Below, in pieces: positions 20,328 through 29,913 of a stretch of 64,000 nt of DNA; the stretch's first letter is position 1, and the number at the start of each line of letters is the position of its first letter. Under the pieces are notes generated by a model. The model searched no databases. It had not been told where the DNA came from and saw only the letters and a program-made list of their open reading frames with translations. The DNA comes from RI-153 sp963752935 (GTDB lineage: Bacteria > Chloroflexota > Anaerolineae > Caldilineales > Caldilineaceae): positions 496,001 through 560,000 of the forward strand of contig CAVWAL010000023.1 of NCBI GenBank assembly GCA_963752935.1. Direction: 5' to 3'. A program made the position numbers and the translations under genes.

Positions 20328-23303
20328 TCAAATCCCCTCAACTTCTTTTGCCGCCGTCGTTGCAATCCCGTAGAGCAGGCGGCCATGTCTTTCTACCAGA
20401 GAAACTTGACCAACCAGATCGTCGCTGAGCAGGGTCATTTCCAGATAATAGCGGCGGATGCTGCTCAGATCGCCCAGGTAAAGACCGTGTACCGTGCGCA
20501 CATAGGTCAAGCGGAATGGATCGTCGCTGGACAACAACGCCGATCGAAATTCGCGCAGCGTGCTCTCGTTCAAATCGCTGTCAACGCTACCCCACACCGC
20601 CGCAAAATCGACCAAAATGCCATGCGAAGCCAGCCGGTCTGAGACGTCATAGTTGGCGGATGGCTTGGCATGGCTGCGCAGAGACTCCAGGAAGCGGTGG
20701 ATCAGATTCTGCGCGCTGGCCTGCCGGTTGCCGCCGTCGATCTGCACCAACAGCGGATGGCGCACGGAGACCGCATCGCGCCAGAGCAGATCTTCCAGAT
20801 TGCATTCCTTGGCCAGCCGACGCACCAGTTCATCGCGCACGGGTTGCGCCGATGCGGCGCTGAGTTCGGCAATGGTCGCCTGCACCGTCTCGCGCAGCAG
20901 TGACTGCATGGCCTCCGGCAGCGGTTGCTCCCCATGTTGCTCCAATAACAGCCATTCCAGCCGTCGCCGCCACGCCACCGAGCGCCACGACGAACGTAAG
21001 CGCTCCTCACTGCGTCGTCCTTCGCGATCCGCTTTGCCGCGCAGGTGATCGCGGCAGAGATCCCACAATCGCTGGTTCAACTGTGGACGGCGCAGATGGG
21101 TGCCGGCGTATGTTTCGGGCGAGGGCATGCCGTCGGCCACGGCCCACGCATTGAGATCCTCGGTCGTCTCTTCCAACGCACGCGACATTTCGTTGAGCAT
21201 CTGCGCCAGATGATCATAGGCGCGCACCAGCCCTTGCTGTACGCGCTCTTGCAAATAAGCCGTGAGATCTGCCTGCGCCAATGCCACTCGTTCGCGCCGC
21301 AATCTGCGGATCTGTTGCAGTCGTCGCCGGTAACTGCCTGCGCCACCCACCACAGCACCCAGAAAGACACCAAACAGCAGCCCGCCATCGATGATCGGAT
21401 CGAATGGGCGGTTGAAGAAAGCCAGATAAGCCGATGCTACCAGCACCACCGCGGCCACCAGCAACGCCGAACGCAGCAGAGCCTGCCCCAACGAAGGTGC
21501 GTTGAGACGATTGCGTTCGTAGCGCGCCCGCCACTGACGCAGGGCAAGCTGCCTTTGCGCGCCAACCATGGCTCGCTGACCTGGCGCATGGCCGCTCAAT
21601 GCACGCCGGCGTTCTTCCTCTAACTCAGCCTTCCACACCGCCAGATGAGCCTGGGCCTGGCGCAGCCCCGCCGGCGATTCTGCCAGTAGATCAACGAAGG
21701 TGCGGCGCATGGCGTGGGCGGCAGCAGGCAGCAGTCGCCTGTCGCGCAGGTTCTTGGGCAGACCATTTTCATGCAGCCCATCCAGGCCCCAGGCCTGATC
21801 CAGGGCGTTGACGCCTGCCAATCGCTCGAACTGAAGCGCCGCCGTTTCCAGGCGGTCGTCGAAGGCGTCGAGCCATTCTATCGGGCCCAAATTACGTAGT
21901 TCACCCGCCAGCGACGGTGGCAGAACAAAGTCCGGATGCACGGCCAGATCGTCCATCTGCTGCGGCGCCACGTCGAGGAAGAGATCGGGCATCTGCGCCA
22001 CCAGTTGCGCCACCACCTGCGTCTGGGTGATCCCCAGATCGGCCAACGATGCGATCGGGGCGTCTTCCTGCGCGCGCTCCGCCCCCAGGATCACCTCGCG
22101 CACGAGGCGCTTTTCCTCTTGCTGGTGCACGGCCTGGAAAAGATAGTCCAGCGGCACATAATCCCCGGCAGCACCCATCAAGCTGTACGGACGTTCTTCG
22201 GCGTTACGCAGATCGATGCCCAGTTGCTCTTCGATGAACTGATTGCCATCGGTGGTGATCAACGCCTCCAAGGCGTTGCCCACGAGGACGCTCAGTTCAT
22301 AGCTGTCGCGCACCAGCCCCTGATTGCTCTTTTCACGATCAACCAGATAGATGCGGTCGAAGATCGAACGGCCCACCCAATCGCTGAGCGGGCCCGCCAG
22401 CCTGGACAACCCCGGCATGGCCTCGCCGCGCACGACCGGTTCGATGGCCGGCGTAGCCTCAGGATGCAGGTTGCTCAGCGCTTCCAATTCGGCCAACGCC
22501 GCAAAGGAGGTGGCATCCTCGACTGCGCGGCTGTTGTCACCGGCGTAGCTGCCTGTAGCAAAGATCGCCACCACCTGTGAGATATGGCGATCCCCCAGAT
22601 AATTGAGCAAGTGGACCAGCGTGGGCCAGATCAACGCGGAGGAGAGCGGCTCAAACAAGGGCGCCACCACGTAGAGCGTCGTTTGCACGAATGGATCGCC
22701 CGGTACCAGCTCGTCCTGGCGGATGGGGGCGAGCAGATGCGCGTCGAGCAGGCGCGCCACTTCTACGCCCTGGCGGAGGCCGGCGCGAAAAACGTCGCCG
22801 CGGCCGGCCGCGAAGGGCGGCCTCTCGCCGTGACCGTTGCGCGAGGCGTAGAGCGTGTCCGAGTGGTTGAGCGACTGCAAAACCGGCTCAGTCTCTTGCA
22901 ACAGACGTCGGGCGCGGCGTTCGCTGCTGGTACTGCCCACGCTGACACCCTGCCCGTGGAAGATCTCATGGGCCAGCCCCGCGCGCCAGTCGTCTTCATC
23001 GTCCGGGTGCGCTTGCTCTGCATCGAGCCGTTCCAGCACCTGTTCCAGATAAAAGGGCGGGAGGGATAGATCCTGGCGCCGTTTGCGCAGGTGAAGCGGC
23101 ACCCGTCCGGCGGCATCTACCGTGGAACCGGTCAACAGGGACGCCATCTGTGTGATCTGCGTCAGATCGGGGCCTTCGACCTGGCGGGCGCGGCGTTGAT
23201 CCTGAATGGAGCGCAGACGCGGTTGAAGATGGAGCATGGTCTGCAAGCCCCATCCGCCAAAACAGAGTATCGCGGACCTACTTCGTGTTGCCCCCGTAAT
23301 CAT
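20328..23303 (-). CDS. Degenerate tubulin/FtsZ-like protein with membrane anchor
   Basis: This 991-residue protein appears to be a diverged paralogue of the tubulin-like protein encoded just upstream. Residues 11-26 (AILCFGGWGLQTMLHL) match that protein's GVGGMGTNTV loop. LYVVAPLFEPLSSALIWP stands where the neighbour has VYVVGSLCGGTGSGMFMD, so the GTP-binding GGTGSG signature is absent. Both then share a VVAIF/VVGIF strand, a FAALAELEAL/YAALKELNYF helix and a DRIYLVDRE/DFIFLVGRT strand. About residues 608-660 form two transmembrane helices (SALLVAAVVLVASAYLAFF, GGLLFGVFLGAVVGGAG), followed by a long charged helical C-terminal region. ATG at 23303 begins two bases after the upstream stop; an earlier ATG at 23330 overlaps it. 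Likely co-translated with its partner. Confidence 0.7.
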   Translation of the reverse strand: MITGATRSRSAILCFGGWGLQTMLHLQPRLRSIQDQRRARQVEGPDLTQITQMASLLTGSTVDAAGRVPLHLRKRRQDLSLPPFYLEQVLERLDAEQAHPDDEDDWRAGLAHEIFHGQGVSVGSTSSERRARRLLQETEPVLQSLNHSDTLYASRNGHGERPPFAAGRGDVFRAGLRQGVEVARLLDAHLLAPIRQDELVPGDPFVQTTLYVVAPLFEPLSSALIWPTLVHLLNYLGDRHISQVVAIFATGSYAGDNSRAVEDATSFAALAELEALSNLHPEATPAIEPVVRGEAMPGLSRLAGPLSDWVGRSIFDRIYLVDREKSNQGLVRDSYELSVLVGNALEALITTDGNQFIEEQLGIDLRNAEERPYSLMGAAGDYVPLDYLFQAVHQQEEKRLVREVILGAERAQEDAPIASLADLGITQTQVVAQLVAQMPDLFLDVAPQQMDDLAVHPDFVLPPSLAGELRNLGPIEWLDAFDDRLETAALQFERLAGVNALDQAWGLDGLHENGLPKNLRDRRLLPAAAHAMRRTFVDLLAESPAGLRQAQAHLAVWKAELEEERRRALSGHAPGQRAMVGAQRQLALRQWRARYERNRLNAPSLGQALLRSALLVAAVVLVASAYLAFFNRPFDPIIDGGLLFGVFLGAVVGGAGSYRRRLQQIRRLRRERVALAQADLTAYLQERVQQGLVRAYDHLAQMLNEMSRALEETTEDLNAWAVADGMPSPETYAGTHLRRPQLNQRLWDLCRDHLRGKADREGRRSEERLRSSWRSVAWRRRLEWLLLEQHGEQPLPEAMQSLLRETVQATIAELSAASAQPVRDELVRRLAKECNLEDLLWRDAVSVRHPLLVQIDGGNRQASAQNLIHRFLESLRSHAKPSANYDVSDRLASHGILVDFAAVWGSVDSDLNESTLREFRSALLSSDDPFRLTYVRTVHGLYLGDLSSIRRYYLEMTLLSDDLVGQVSLVERHGRLLYGIATTAAKEVEGI

Positions 23304-23305
23304 GG

Positions 23306-25843
23306 TTAGCGCCGATCCGGCGAGCTCCAATTCTGGTAGTTCGTGCCTGTGATGCGCGTATTGGTGACATGGGTCGGCGGCATCTCTGGTGTGATCTCAG
23401 GCAGATTCACCCACAGCGGGTTCAAGTGGAACTCCTCGCCAACAGGGAAATCGTGTACATTTTCGTATTGGGCTCGGAACTCATCCAGCCGTTCCAACAG
23501 CGTCACCGGTAGCCCATGGACGATCCAAACTGCGTCCATGCGGCTGACATCGCCGGTGGGTACCCACTTGATATCTTCCTGCCCGACCATGGCGATGGCC
23601 ATACCCGGATCATCCTCACGGCTGCCGGGTGTGGCAGCCAGGCGGATGTGTTCCAGATCGGCGTCGTGGAAGCTGAATCGATCCGAGTCCCAACGGATGT
23701 AGGGGTTGAGGCGATCCAGCCACTGATGGATGCGGTTGTTGGGCAGTGGACGCGAGGCATCCACCTCTTCACTGTGCTGCACGCCGATGATGTGGCGAAT
23801 GTCGACCAGTTTGCGCACGCGGCCGATCAGCCCCGTCTCGTCGATGAGACCGGTGTTGAGGATCTCGATGATCTGGTCGCCGCTGAGCGGGTTGTTCTGA
23901 ACAAAAAGCCCATCGATCAGCCGTCCGATCAGCAATTGCCGATCGGCCGGGTAAACAGCCTGGGCGGCGCGACGGTAGAAGTGTTGCAGATAGTCGCGTC
24001 CTACGGCGCCGGTCTCTAACTCGTAATAGGTGCTGGTGGTGAGCGAACCATCGGGGATGCGCGGATCGATGCGTTCGGCCATCTGAGCTGCTTCGGCATT
24101 GGCGCGCACCAGGCCCTGGGCGGCGTTGTTCAACTGGTTGCGAAAGACCTCGCGCAGGCGCGTGGCCAGGTGCATCAACTCATCGACCAGCACGCGCTCG
24201 GTAGCGTCGCGACGCTGATAGAGACGGGCACGCGCCTTGCGTGAGCTTAAATCGCGGGATCGTTCTCGCGCTTGTCGCGGGCTAAAGGCCGACAGCAGCA
24301 GATCGCTGAAACCGCCTGCCAACTGGCCCGCCCGCTCCGCGGCGCCGCCCTCCTGGGCCAGCACCGACCGCCAGCGGCCTCGGTCCTCTTCGCTGACGGC
24401 CTGGTTGTCAAGCAAGAAGAGGCGCTGCCCGGGCAACGATTCCAGCGGCGGCGCCGCCGGGTTGCTGGGCCCGATCAACTCGGAAAGGGCAATTGCACCG
24501 CGCAACCCCGCTTCGACAATGGCCTGGCGGAAGGCGCGTTCGGTCAACTCGCGGAAGGTGAGCCAGGCCCCGCGGCCTTCTTCGACCTCGACCGCCATCT
24601 CTTCCAATCGGTCATTGTTGAGGGCAAGATAGCGGGTGCGCAACTCGGCCAACAGCCCCTGCCAGATCGTCATCACGTTCTGGCGTTCCTGGGGGGACAT
24701 GGGCTGGCGCGGATCCTGCAAAGTAGGGCCGGCGGCAAAGCGACGGATCACATCGGTGACAAAGGCGCGCTGCCAGAAATCGGTGAGCGATTCGTCGGGG
24801 GCCACCAGCGCCGACGCCGCAAAACTGCTGTACACAAGAAAGTGGCCCGACTTGGTCTTGCGTTCACCCACCACCTGCCCGGCAGGCAGGTTGGGATCGG
24901 CCATCCGTTCGCGCACCACGTTGACCTCTAGCCCCAGGATCTCGCTGCTGAGATGGCTGATAGCGGTGAGCTGGATCAGGTGCGCGGCCAGGTTCTCGGC
25001 GTCGGCCTTGCGCGCCAGGCTACGTCCTTCGCGGTTGGTGCGCCCCACCAAAAAGATGAAGTCGAAAGGAGCGTAAGGCGTGTCGGGCAGGGCACGCTGC
25101 TCGCTGGGGTAAAGTTCTGAAAAGGTCTGCGTCTCTTGGAAGTAGTTCAGTTCCTTGAGCGCGGCGTAGGCGTTGGCCTTGATGCGCCGTCGTTGCAGAT
25201 CGCTGGTGATCTCCTCTTCGAGCACGTCGGGCAGGTAGAAGATGCCGACGACGCGGGCGTTGCTGCGCACCAATGCACGCACGCGGTGCGCCACGTCCAT
25301 AAACATCCCCGAGCCGGTGCCGCCGCAGAGGCTGCCCACCACATAGACCAGTTGATAGTTGCCCATCACCGGGAAGCCCCGGTTCTGCGCCATCTCCATG
25401 TCGCGGATCTTGTCCAGTGAGGCATACTTGGTTTCGAGCAGTCGCTTGAAGGTGACATAGTTGCGGAAGAACGAGAGCCGCCCGATGGGACGAAGCTGTT
25501 TGGCCCCGTTGTGAATGTACCCAAGTGGAATCGAGGGGTAGTTCCACCAGCGTGCGATCTCAGGGTGATTTTCCAGATTATCGATCAAGCGTGTGGCGTC
25601 GAACTTGCCCATGTAGGCAAACTCGTCGGCGTAGAGCGGCTCTTGATCCAGCCGATTGACCAGCGGTTCTGTGTCGAGGGCGAGCAACTGAACCATGCCG
25701 GGCAGCGTATCGCCACCCCACACCTTGCGCAGACGACGTTTGACTGAGCGCACAGTGTTGGTGCCCATCCCGCCCACACCGATGACCAATGTGGGGTAGA
25801 TGGTTGCTTTCTCGCCAATTAAATGCGTACCGTTACCGTTCAT
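23306..25843 (-). CDS. Tubulin/FtsZ-like GTPase (Tubulin_2 type)
   Basis: The 845-residue protein has an N-terminal tubulin-like GTPase domain: TLVIGVGGMGTNTVRSVKRRL (loop at residues 22-30), LLALDTEP, and the tubulin signature GGTGSG at residues 174-179. RVVGIFYLPDV and FDFIFLVGRTN follow. A long C-terminal helical extension of more than 400 residues has no recognised motif. There is no signal or transmembrane segment, so it should be cytoplasmic. It fits the large bacterial tubulin-like family (Pfam Tubulin_2) rather than FtsZ itself. It lies between the vWA gene (123 bases upstream) and the pseudo-tubulin gene (two bases downstream). Polymerisation is inferred from the fold and not shown. 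Confidence 0.8.
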   Translation of the reverse strand: MNGNGTHLIGEKATIYPTLVIGVGGMGTNTVRSVKRRLRKVWGGDTLPGMVQLLALDTEPLVNRLDQEPLYADEFAYMGKFDATRLIDNLENHPEIARWWNYPSIPLGYIHNGAKQLRPIGRLSFFRNYVTFKRLLETKYASLDKIRDMEMAQNRGFPVMGNYQLVYVVGSLCGGTGSGMFMDVAHRVRALVRSNARVVGIFYLPDVLEEEITSDLQRRRIKANAYAALKELNYFQETQTFSELYPSEQRALPDTPYAPFDFIFLVGRTNREGRSLARKADAENLAAHLIQLTAISHLSSEILGLEVNVVRERMADPNLPAGQVVGERKTKSGHFLVYSSFAASALVAPDESLTDFWQRAFVTDVIRRFAAGPTLQDPRQPMSPQERQNVMTIWQGLLAELRTRYLALNNDRLEEMAVEVEEGRGAWLTFRELTERAFRQAIVEAGLRGAIALSELIGPSNPAAPPLESLPGQRLFLLDNQAVSEEDRGRWRSVLAQEGGAAERAGQLAGGFSDLLLSAFSPRQARERSRDLSSRKARARLYQRRDATERVLVDELMHLATRLREVFRNQLNNAAQGLVRANAEAAQMAERIDPRIPDGSLTTSTYYELETGAVGRDYLQHFYRRAAQAVYPADRQLLIGRLIDGLFVQNNPLSGDQIIEILNTGLIDETGLIGRVRKLVDIRHIIGVQHSEEVDASRPLPNNRIHQWLDRLNPYIRWDSDRFSFHDADLEHIRLAATPGSREDDPGMAIAMVGQEDIKWVPTGDVSRMDAVWIVHGLPVTLLERLDEFRAQYENVHDFPVGEEFHLNPLWVNLPEITPEMPPTHVTNTRITGTNYQNWSSPDRR

Positions 25844-25966
25844 GAATATCCCTAATGGCTTATGCGAACCAAAATCAGTTCTGCTATTTCACCGTAAAGT
25901 GTCAGAAACACCAAATCAGAAGATAGGCGTAGAGAAGCAAATCCCTACCACCGCGTCGCCCACGGA

Positions 25967-28900
25967 TCATCCTGTGTGGGGCCGGATGGTTTGGGTTTTT
26001 CGGATGTAGACGCGCTGATTCCAGTCGGCGTCGCCCCACTGCCCGCCGCCCCAAGACGATTCCGCCGCGTTCGTGGGCGGTGCCGTGGCTCCAAATGTCG
26101 CTGCGCCAAAACTCGACGTCGAAGGTGCGAAGGCGGGTGTAGGCAGCGTTACTACCGGTTCCTCTTCGTCGACGGCATAGCCACCGCTGCGCACCCGCGC
26201 CAGTGCGATCAAAAGCAACAACAGCGTCAACGGACCCGAACAGAGCAGCCAGGGCAGGCTATAGATGGGCAGCAGCCACCACGCCACATAGCGCTGAAAG
26301 CCGGTGGGGCTGCGGAATCCCACGTCCACCGTGCGCGTTTCGTTGGGCAGACCCTCAATGCCCAGCGTTAACGTGCCGGCGTAGAAGCTGCCCCGCAGCG
26401 GATCCTGTGGAATGGCCTTGCTCGCCGCCAGCGTAAGCGGCACCTTGTAAAAGCCGTTGGCATCGGGTTCGCCGGTCACTTCCACCGGCGGCACGGCCAA
26501 AAATGAATTGTCCAGTGAGACGGGGCCGCTGTCGGTTTCGCCGGCGACATCCATCGAAAGCACCCGCACGGTGAAGGGCGTCCGGCCGTCAAAGCGTACC
26601 AGCAACGGCTGCGTGGACTGTTCACCGGCCAGCCCCAGATCACCAAAATTGAGTGAACCCGCCGCACTCCACTCCAGGTTACGCACACGCAACCGGTAGC
26701 CAATCTGACTGGGGAAAACATCGAAATCCCCGTTGGGTCCGCTCAACTGGATGCTCCCCGTACAGGCGCCAGGGGAGACTGGTCCACTGCTTTGCAGCCG
26801 TATCGGCAAGACGTATCCATCGCCCTGGGGCTGCATCTCGCCTGCACTGACCGTCAATCCGGCGCAGGAACTTTCGGTTACCTGTGCCGTCAGCCGGAAG
26901 GGGCGGCCCTGCTCAAAGACAAGTGGCATGGTGATGGTCTCGTCTACGCGGAAGTTGGGCGACGTCTCGAAGGGGAGATCACCAAAATCGGCCTCCGAAG
27001 ACTGAATCCGCGCCGTCGAACGGTCCACGGTGAGGGTTACCGGCAGCACCGGCGCCGGCCGGATCTTCACCTCCATAGGGCGACCGGCGGGATTGGTGGC
27101 GGACAGCACGATCTCGCCTTCGTAGTCGCCTGGCCGCAGTTCGTCCAGCCCGTCCACGCGCAGGGTGGCAGACGTAGCGGCATTTTCGTCCACATCCACC
27201 GAAAATTGCATCCCGGCATTGGGGATGATTTCGCCGGTTTCGATGCTGCGCAGCGTCAAGCGCGCGTTGAGCGCGCCGATCTCCTCGGCGGTGCCGGCCA
27301 TGACCGTGATCGGCCAGCCCTCGGCAGGCATCTGCGCCAGATCGAGGGTGGGGGGCAGACCGCGTAGATAGACCGCCGGTTCCACGTCCAGGTTAGTCTC
27401 GGCCCAGTCGCCGAAGCGGATCTCCTCGCTCACTGCCGAGAGCAGAAAGCGCAGCGCGTAGCTGCGTCCGTCCGTCGGGGTGAACCCTTCGTCGGTGCAG
27501 AGGCGATCCACGCAGCTCATGCCGGCCTGATAAACCGGCGTCCCTGTGGCGTCTTCAGTAATGTCATTGACGTAGACGGTCGCTTGCAGCGACTGCACGG
27601 GTACCCCCGGCCCAAAACCAACCTGGAGCCGGGCGCGGCCATCTTCAAGCAGCGCCGGGCTGTTGGGCGCGGGCGAGAAGACCTGAGCGCGCGGCAGATC
27701 CGTGCGCGGCGAGAGCACAAAGTCGCGGCGCAACTGCAAGGGGGAGCGATCTTCACCCAGTTGCAGCGTCAACGTGCGTTTGTTGGGCGGCAAAGGCATG
27801 GCCGCCAGCGATCCACTGCCGCTGAGCTGAGGAATCACGGTCTGGCCATCGAGCAAAAGCGGCTCGCCGGCAGCAGCCCCCGCGCCGCGCGCCACGATCA
27901 GAGGCGTGCTGCCTGCCGGGAAGTAACGGGGCGAGGCCGGGCTGCCGGCTACGCTGGGCGGCGGAAAGATCAACTCGGGGTAGCTGCTGGTCTGCACGAC
28001 CACAAACGCGCTGGGATCGGGTGTCTCGGCCACCCAGGTCCCGGCGGGCACATCGCCGTTGATCACGTTGAGATCCACGTTGCTGTCTTCGAGGATACTC
28101 TGGGTTACCACAGGTGCTCCGTCACGATGCACTGCTTGAATGGCGCCGCGCGGGCTGACAAAGGCGAGCTGCCCCACACCGTGGGCGGCGCGTGTCTGGA
28201 AGGCCAGGTTGCCCTCGGTGTTGCGCGAGGTAACCACCGTTCGGTCTGACTTCATGGAGGCGAAGATTTCGCTGAAGACGCGCAGCAGGGCTGTAGCCGA
28301 TTGGGCTTCACGCAGATCAGGGCCAAACTCCTGGGCCAGAAAGTCGCCTGCACAGCCCGAAGTTGGATTACACAGCACCACCGGGAAGACGAGCACATTG
28401 TCGGCTTGCAGTTGATCAATCAGCGCGCTGATGCGCCCAGGTTGACCGGGGGCGGAGCCAGGCGCGGTAGGTTCCCCATCGGTAAGCAAGAGGACGTATT
28501 GGCTGCGATTGGGTTGGCGATCGGCGGAGAGCAAGCGGTTGGCTTCTTCCAGCCCCAGGTCGATGCGGGTATAGCCTCGCGACAGATAGCTCTCGGGCGG
28601 TTGGAGCGAGTCGGCCAGGATACGACGACGCTCGCCGCTGCCCGCCTCTTGCAGGGTGCCTAATACACCGACCCCTTCGGCGGCACTGTCGAAGCGGATC
28701 ACCGCCACACGGTCGGCGGCGTCGGCCAGGTGGATCAAGAGACGGGCGGCAGAGTAGCGCAACTCGTCCGGATCGCTGGGATCGTTACTGCTGGGGAAGC
28801 GGCAGGGCGGCTCAAACGGCAGTCCTTGTTCAGGCCAGGGCCAACAGGTCGCCATACTGCCCGAATCATCGAGCACCACCACGACATCGATGGGTTCAGT

Positions 28901-29011
28901 GGCAGGCCCGGTGGGCACTTCAACCTGGGTTGTGGGCGCAGCCAGTCCTGGGTAGATCAGGGCAACGACGATGCCAAGCGCCAGGACCAGCCCGACGAAA
29001 ACCTTCCTCAA
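25967..29011 (-). CDS. Secreted/membrane vWA-domain protein
   Basis: The 1014-residue protein has an N-terminal signal sequence (FVGLVLALGIVVALIYPGLA), then a vWA domain with the MIDAS motif DDSGSM at residues 48-53 and a later LLTDGEPT. Long beta-rich extracytoplasmic repeats follow (about residues 280-910; several units of GDLPF/NFGDLGLAGEQ type). One transmembrane segment lies near residues 925-950 (LLCSGPLTLLLLLIALARV), then a cytoplasmic tail of about 60 residues rich in Ser, Gly, Thr and Ala. The metal site looks intact. It is the first gene of the unit with the tubulin-like pair. It may sense or bind at the cell surface and pass contact to the cytoplasmic filament through its tail; this is inference. 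Confidence 0.85.
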   Translation of the reverse strand: MRKVFVGLVLALGIVVALIYPGLAAPTTQVEVPTGPATEPIDVVVVLDDSGSMATCWPWPEQGLPFEPPCRFPSSNDPSDPDELRYSAARLLIHLADAADRVAVIRFDSAAEGVGVLGTLQEAGSGERRRILADSLQPPESYLSRGYTRIDLGLEEANRLLSADRQPNRSQYVLLLTDGEPTAPGSAPGQPGRISALIDQLQADNVLVFPVVLCNPTSGCAGDFLAQEFGPDLREAQSATALLRVFSEIFASMKSDRTVVTSRNTEGNLAFQTRAAHGVGQLAFVSPRGAIQAVHRDGAPVVTQSILEDSNVDLNVINGDVPAGTWVAETPDPSAFVVVQTSSYPELIFPPPSVAGSPASPRYFPAGSTPLIVARGAGAAAGEPLLLDGQTVIPQLSGSGSLAAMPLPPNKRTLTLQLGEDRSPLQLRRDFVLSPRTDLPRAQVFSPAPNSPALLEDGRARLQVGFGPGVPVQSLQATVYVNDITEDATGTPVYQAGMSCVDRLCTDEGFTPTDGRSYALRFLLSAVSEEIRFGDWAETNLDVEPAVYLRGLPPTLDLAQMPAEGWPITVMAGTAEEIGALNARLTLRSIETGEIIPNAGMQFSVDVDENAATSATLRVDGLDELRPGDYEGEIVLSATNPAGRPMEVKIRPAPVLPVTLTVDRSTARIQSSEADFGDLPFETSPNFRVDETITMPLVFEQGRPFRLTAQVTESSCAGLTVSAGEMQPQGDGYVLPIRLQSSGPVSPGACTGSIQLSGPNGDFDVFPSQIGYRLRVRNLEWSAAGSLNFGDLGLAGEQSTQPLLVRFDGRTPFTVRVLSMDVAGETDSGPVSLDNSFLAVPPVEVTGEPDANGFYKVPLTLAASKAIPQDPLRGSFYAGTLTLGIEGLPNETRTVDVGFRSPTGFQRYVAWWLLPIYSLPWLLCSGPLTLLLLLIALARVRSGGYAVDEEEPVVTLPTPAFAPSTSSFGAATFGATAPPTNAAESSWGGGQWGDADWNQRVYIRKTQTIRPHTG

Positions 29012-29259
29012 TCCATTCCTCCTGGAGCAAATAACAGTAGAAACGCCAGGTTTGGCGTCTTTACACGTCCCGCGACCGACGATGCAAAAAGTACGCGCAT
29101 TGTATCACAGGTAGTCTGTTTCAAAGAATAAATCGGTCATCTTATGTCAAGTAGAAGACAACGACTTGTCCACGAAGCGGCGGTGTAGTGTATCTGGTGG
29201 CTAAACGAGTAGCAGGCGGGGAATGTTCCGTATGAAGATGGTCTGGAAAGGAGAGGGGG

Positions 29260-29913
29260 TCAGTGCTCTATGGCTGCGCCGGTGACGTCGTACATCCGCA
29301 CAGGCGTGGAGGCTGCCGGTGAGTTGGCGAAGTCGTCGGCGAAGATCGACCAGATCATCGTGTCTCGCGGCTGGCCGTCGGAACGGACGGCACGACGGCG
29401 CAGCGTGGCTTCGTGGCGATAGCCCAGTTTGCGCGGCACAGAGGCACTGCGCACGTTGGCCGGATCGCAGTGAATCTCCACACGATCAGTCTGCGGCAGC
29501 GCGAAGGCAACGCGGGTCAGTGCTGCCGCAATTTCGGTGGCCAATCCTCGATTGACGTGATCGGCGTGGATCCAGTAGCCGATCTCGAATACGTTCTTGC
29601 CCAGCCGTGTGTGTAGACCGGTTCCCCCCAACACACTCGTTTCATCCTGATTGAAGATTCCGTAAACGTAATCCTTGTCCAGGTCGAAATTGGCGCGCCA
29701 AAAGCGTATGCGTTCCACCTTGGTTTGTAGCGGCGTCGGTTCACTCATGGCCCAGGGCATCCACGGGCGCAAATGCTCGAGGCTGGCGTCAATCGCCACC
29801 TTGAGCATTTGTGCGTCCGTGGGCTGCCAGCAACGCAGCACCGTGCGTGCGGTTTCGATTCGATAGGGCGGGGTGGAGAAGTAAACGCTATCTGTCAATC
29901 TTCCTCGATCCAA
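29260..29913 (-). CDS. GNAT family N-acetyltransferase (RimJ/RimL-like)
   Basis: The 217-residue protein resembles RimJ/RimL-type acetyltransferases: TARTVLRCWQPTDA at the start, EIGYWIHADHVNRGLATEIAAAL in the acetyl-CoA-binding region, and VEIHCDPANVRSASVPRKLGY. These enzymes acetylate protein N-termini or small amines; the substrate here is unknown. The start is TTG at 29913, or TTG at 29898 overlapping the stop of the upstream dehydratase gene as TTGA; either implies translational coupling to that gene. A 248-base gap downstream separates it from the vWA gene. Confidence 0.8.
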   Translation of the reverse strand: MDRGRLTDSVYFSTPPYRIETARTVLRCWQPTDAQMLKVAIDASLEHLRPWMPWAMSEPTPLQTKVERIRFWRANFDLDKDYVYGIFNQDETSVLGGTGLHTRLGKNVFEIGYWIHADHVNRGLATEIAAALTRVAFALPQTDRVEIHCDPANVRSASVPRKLGYRHEATLRRRAVRSDGQPRDTMIWSIFADDFANSPAASTPVRMYDVTGAAIEH

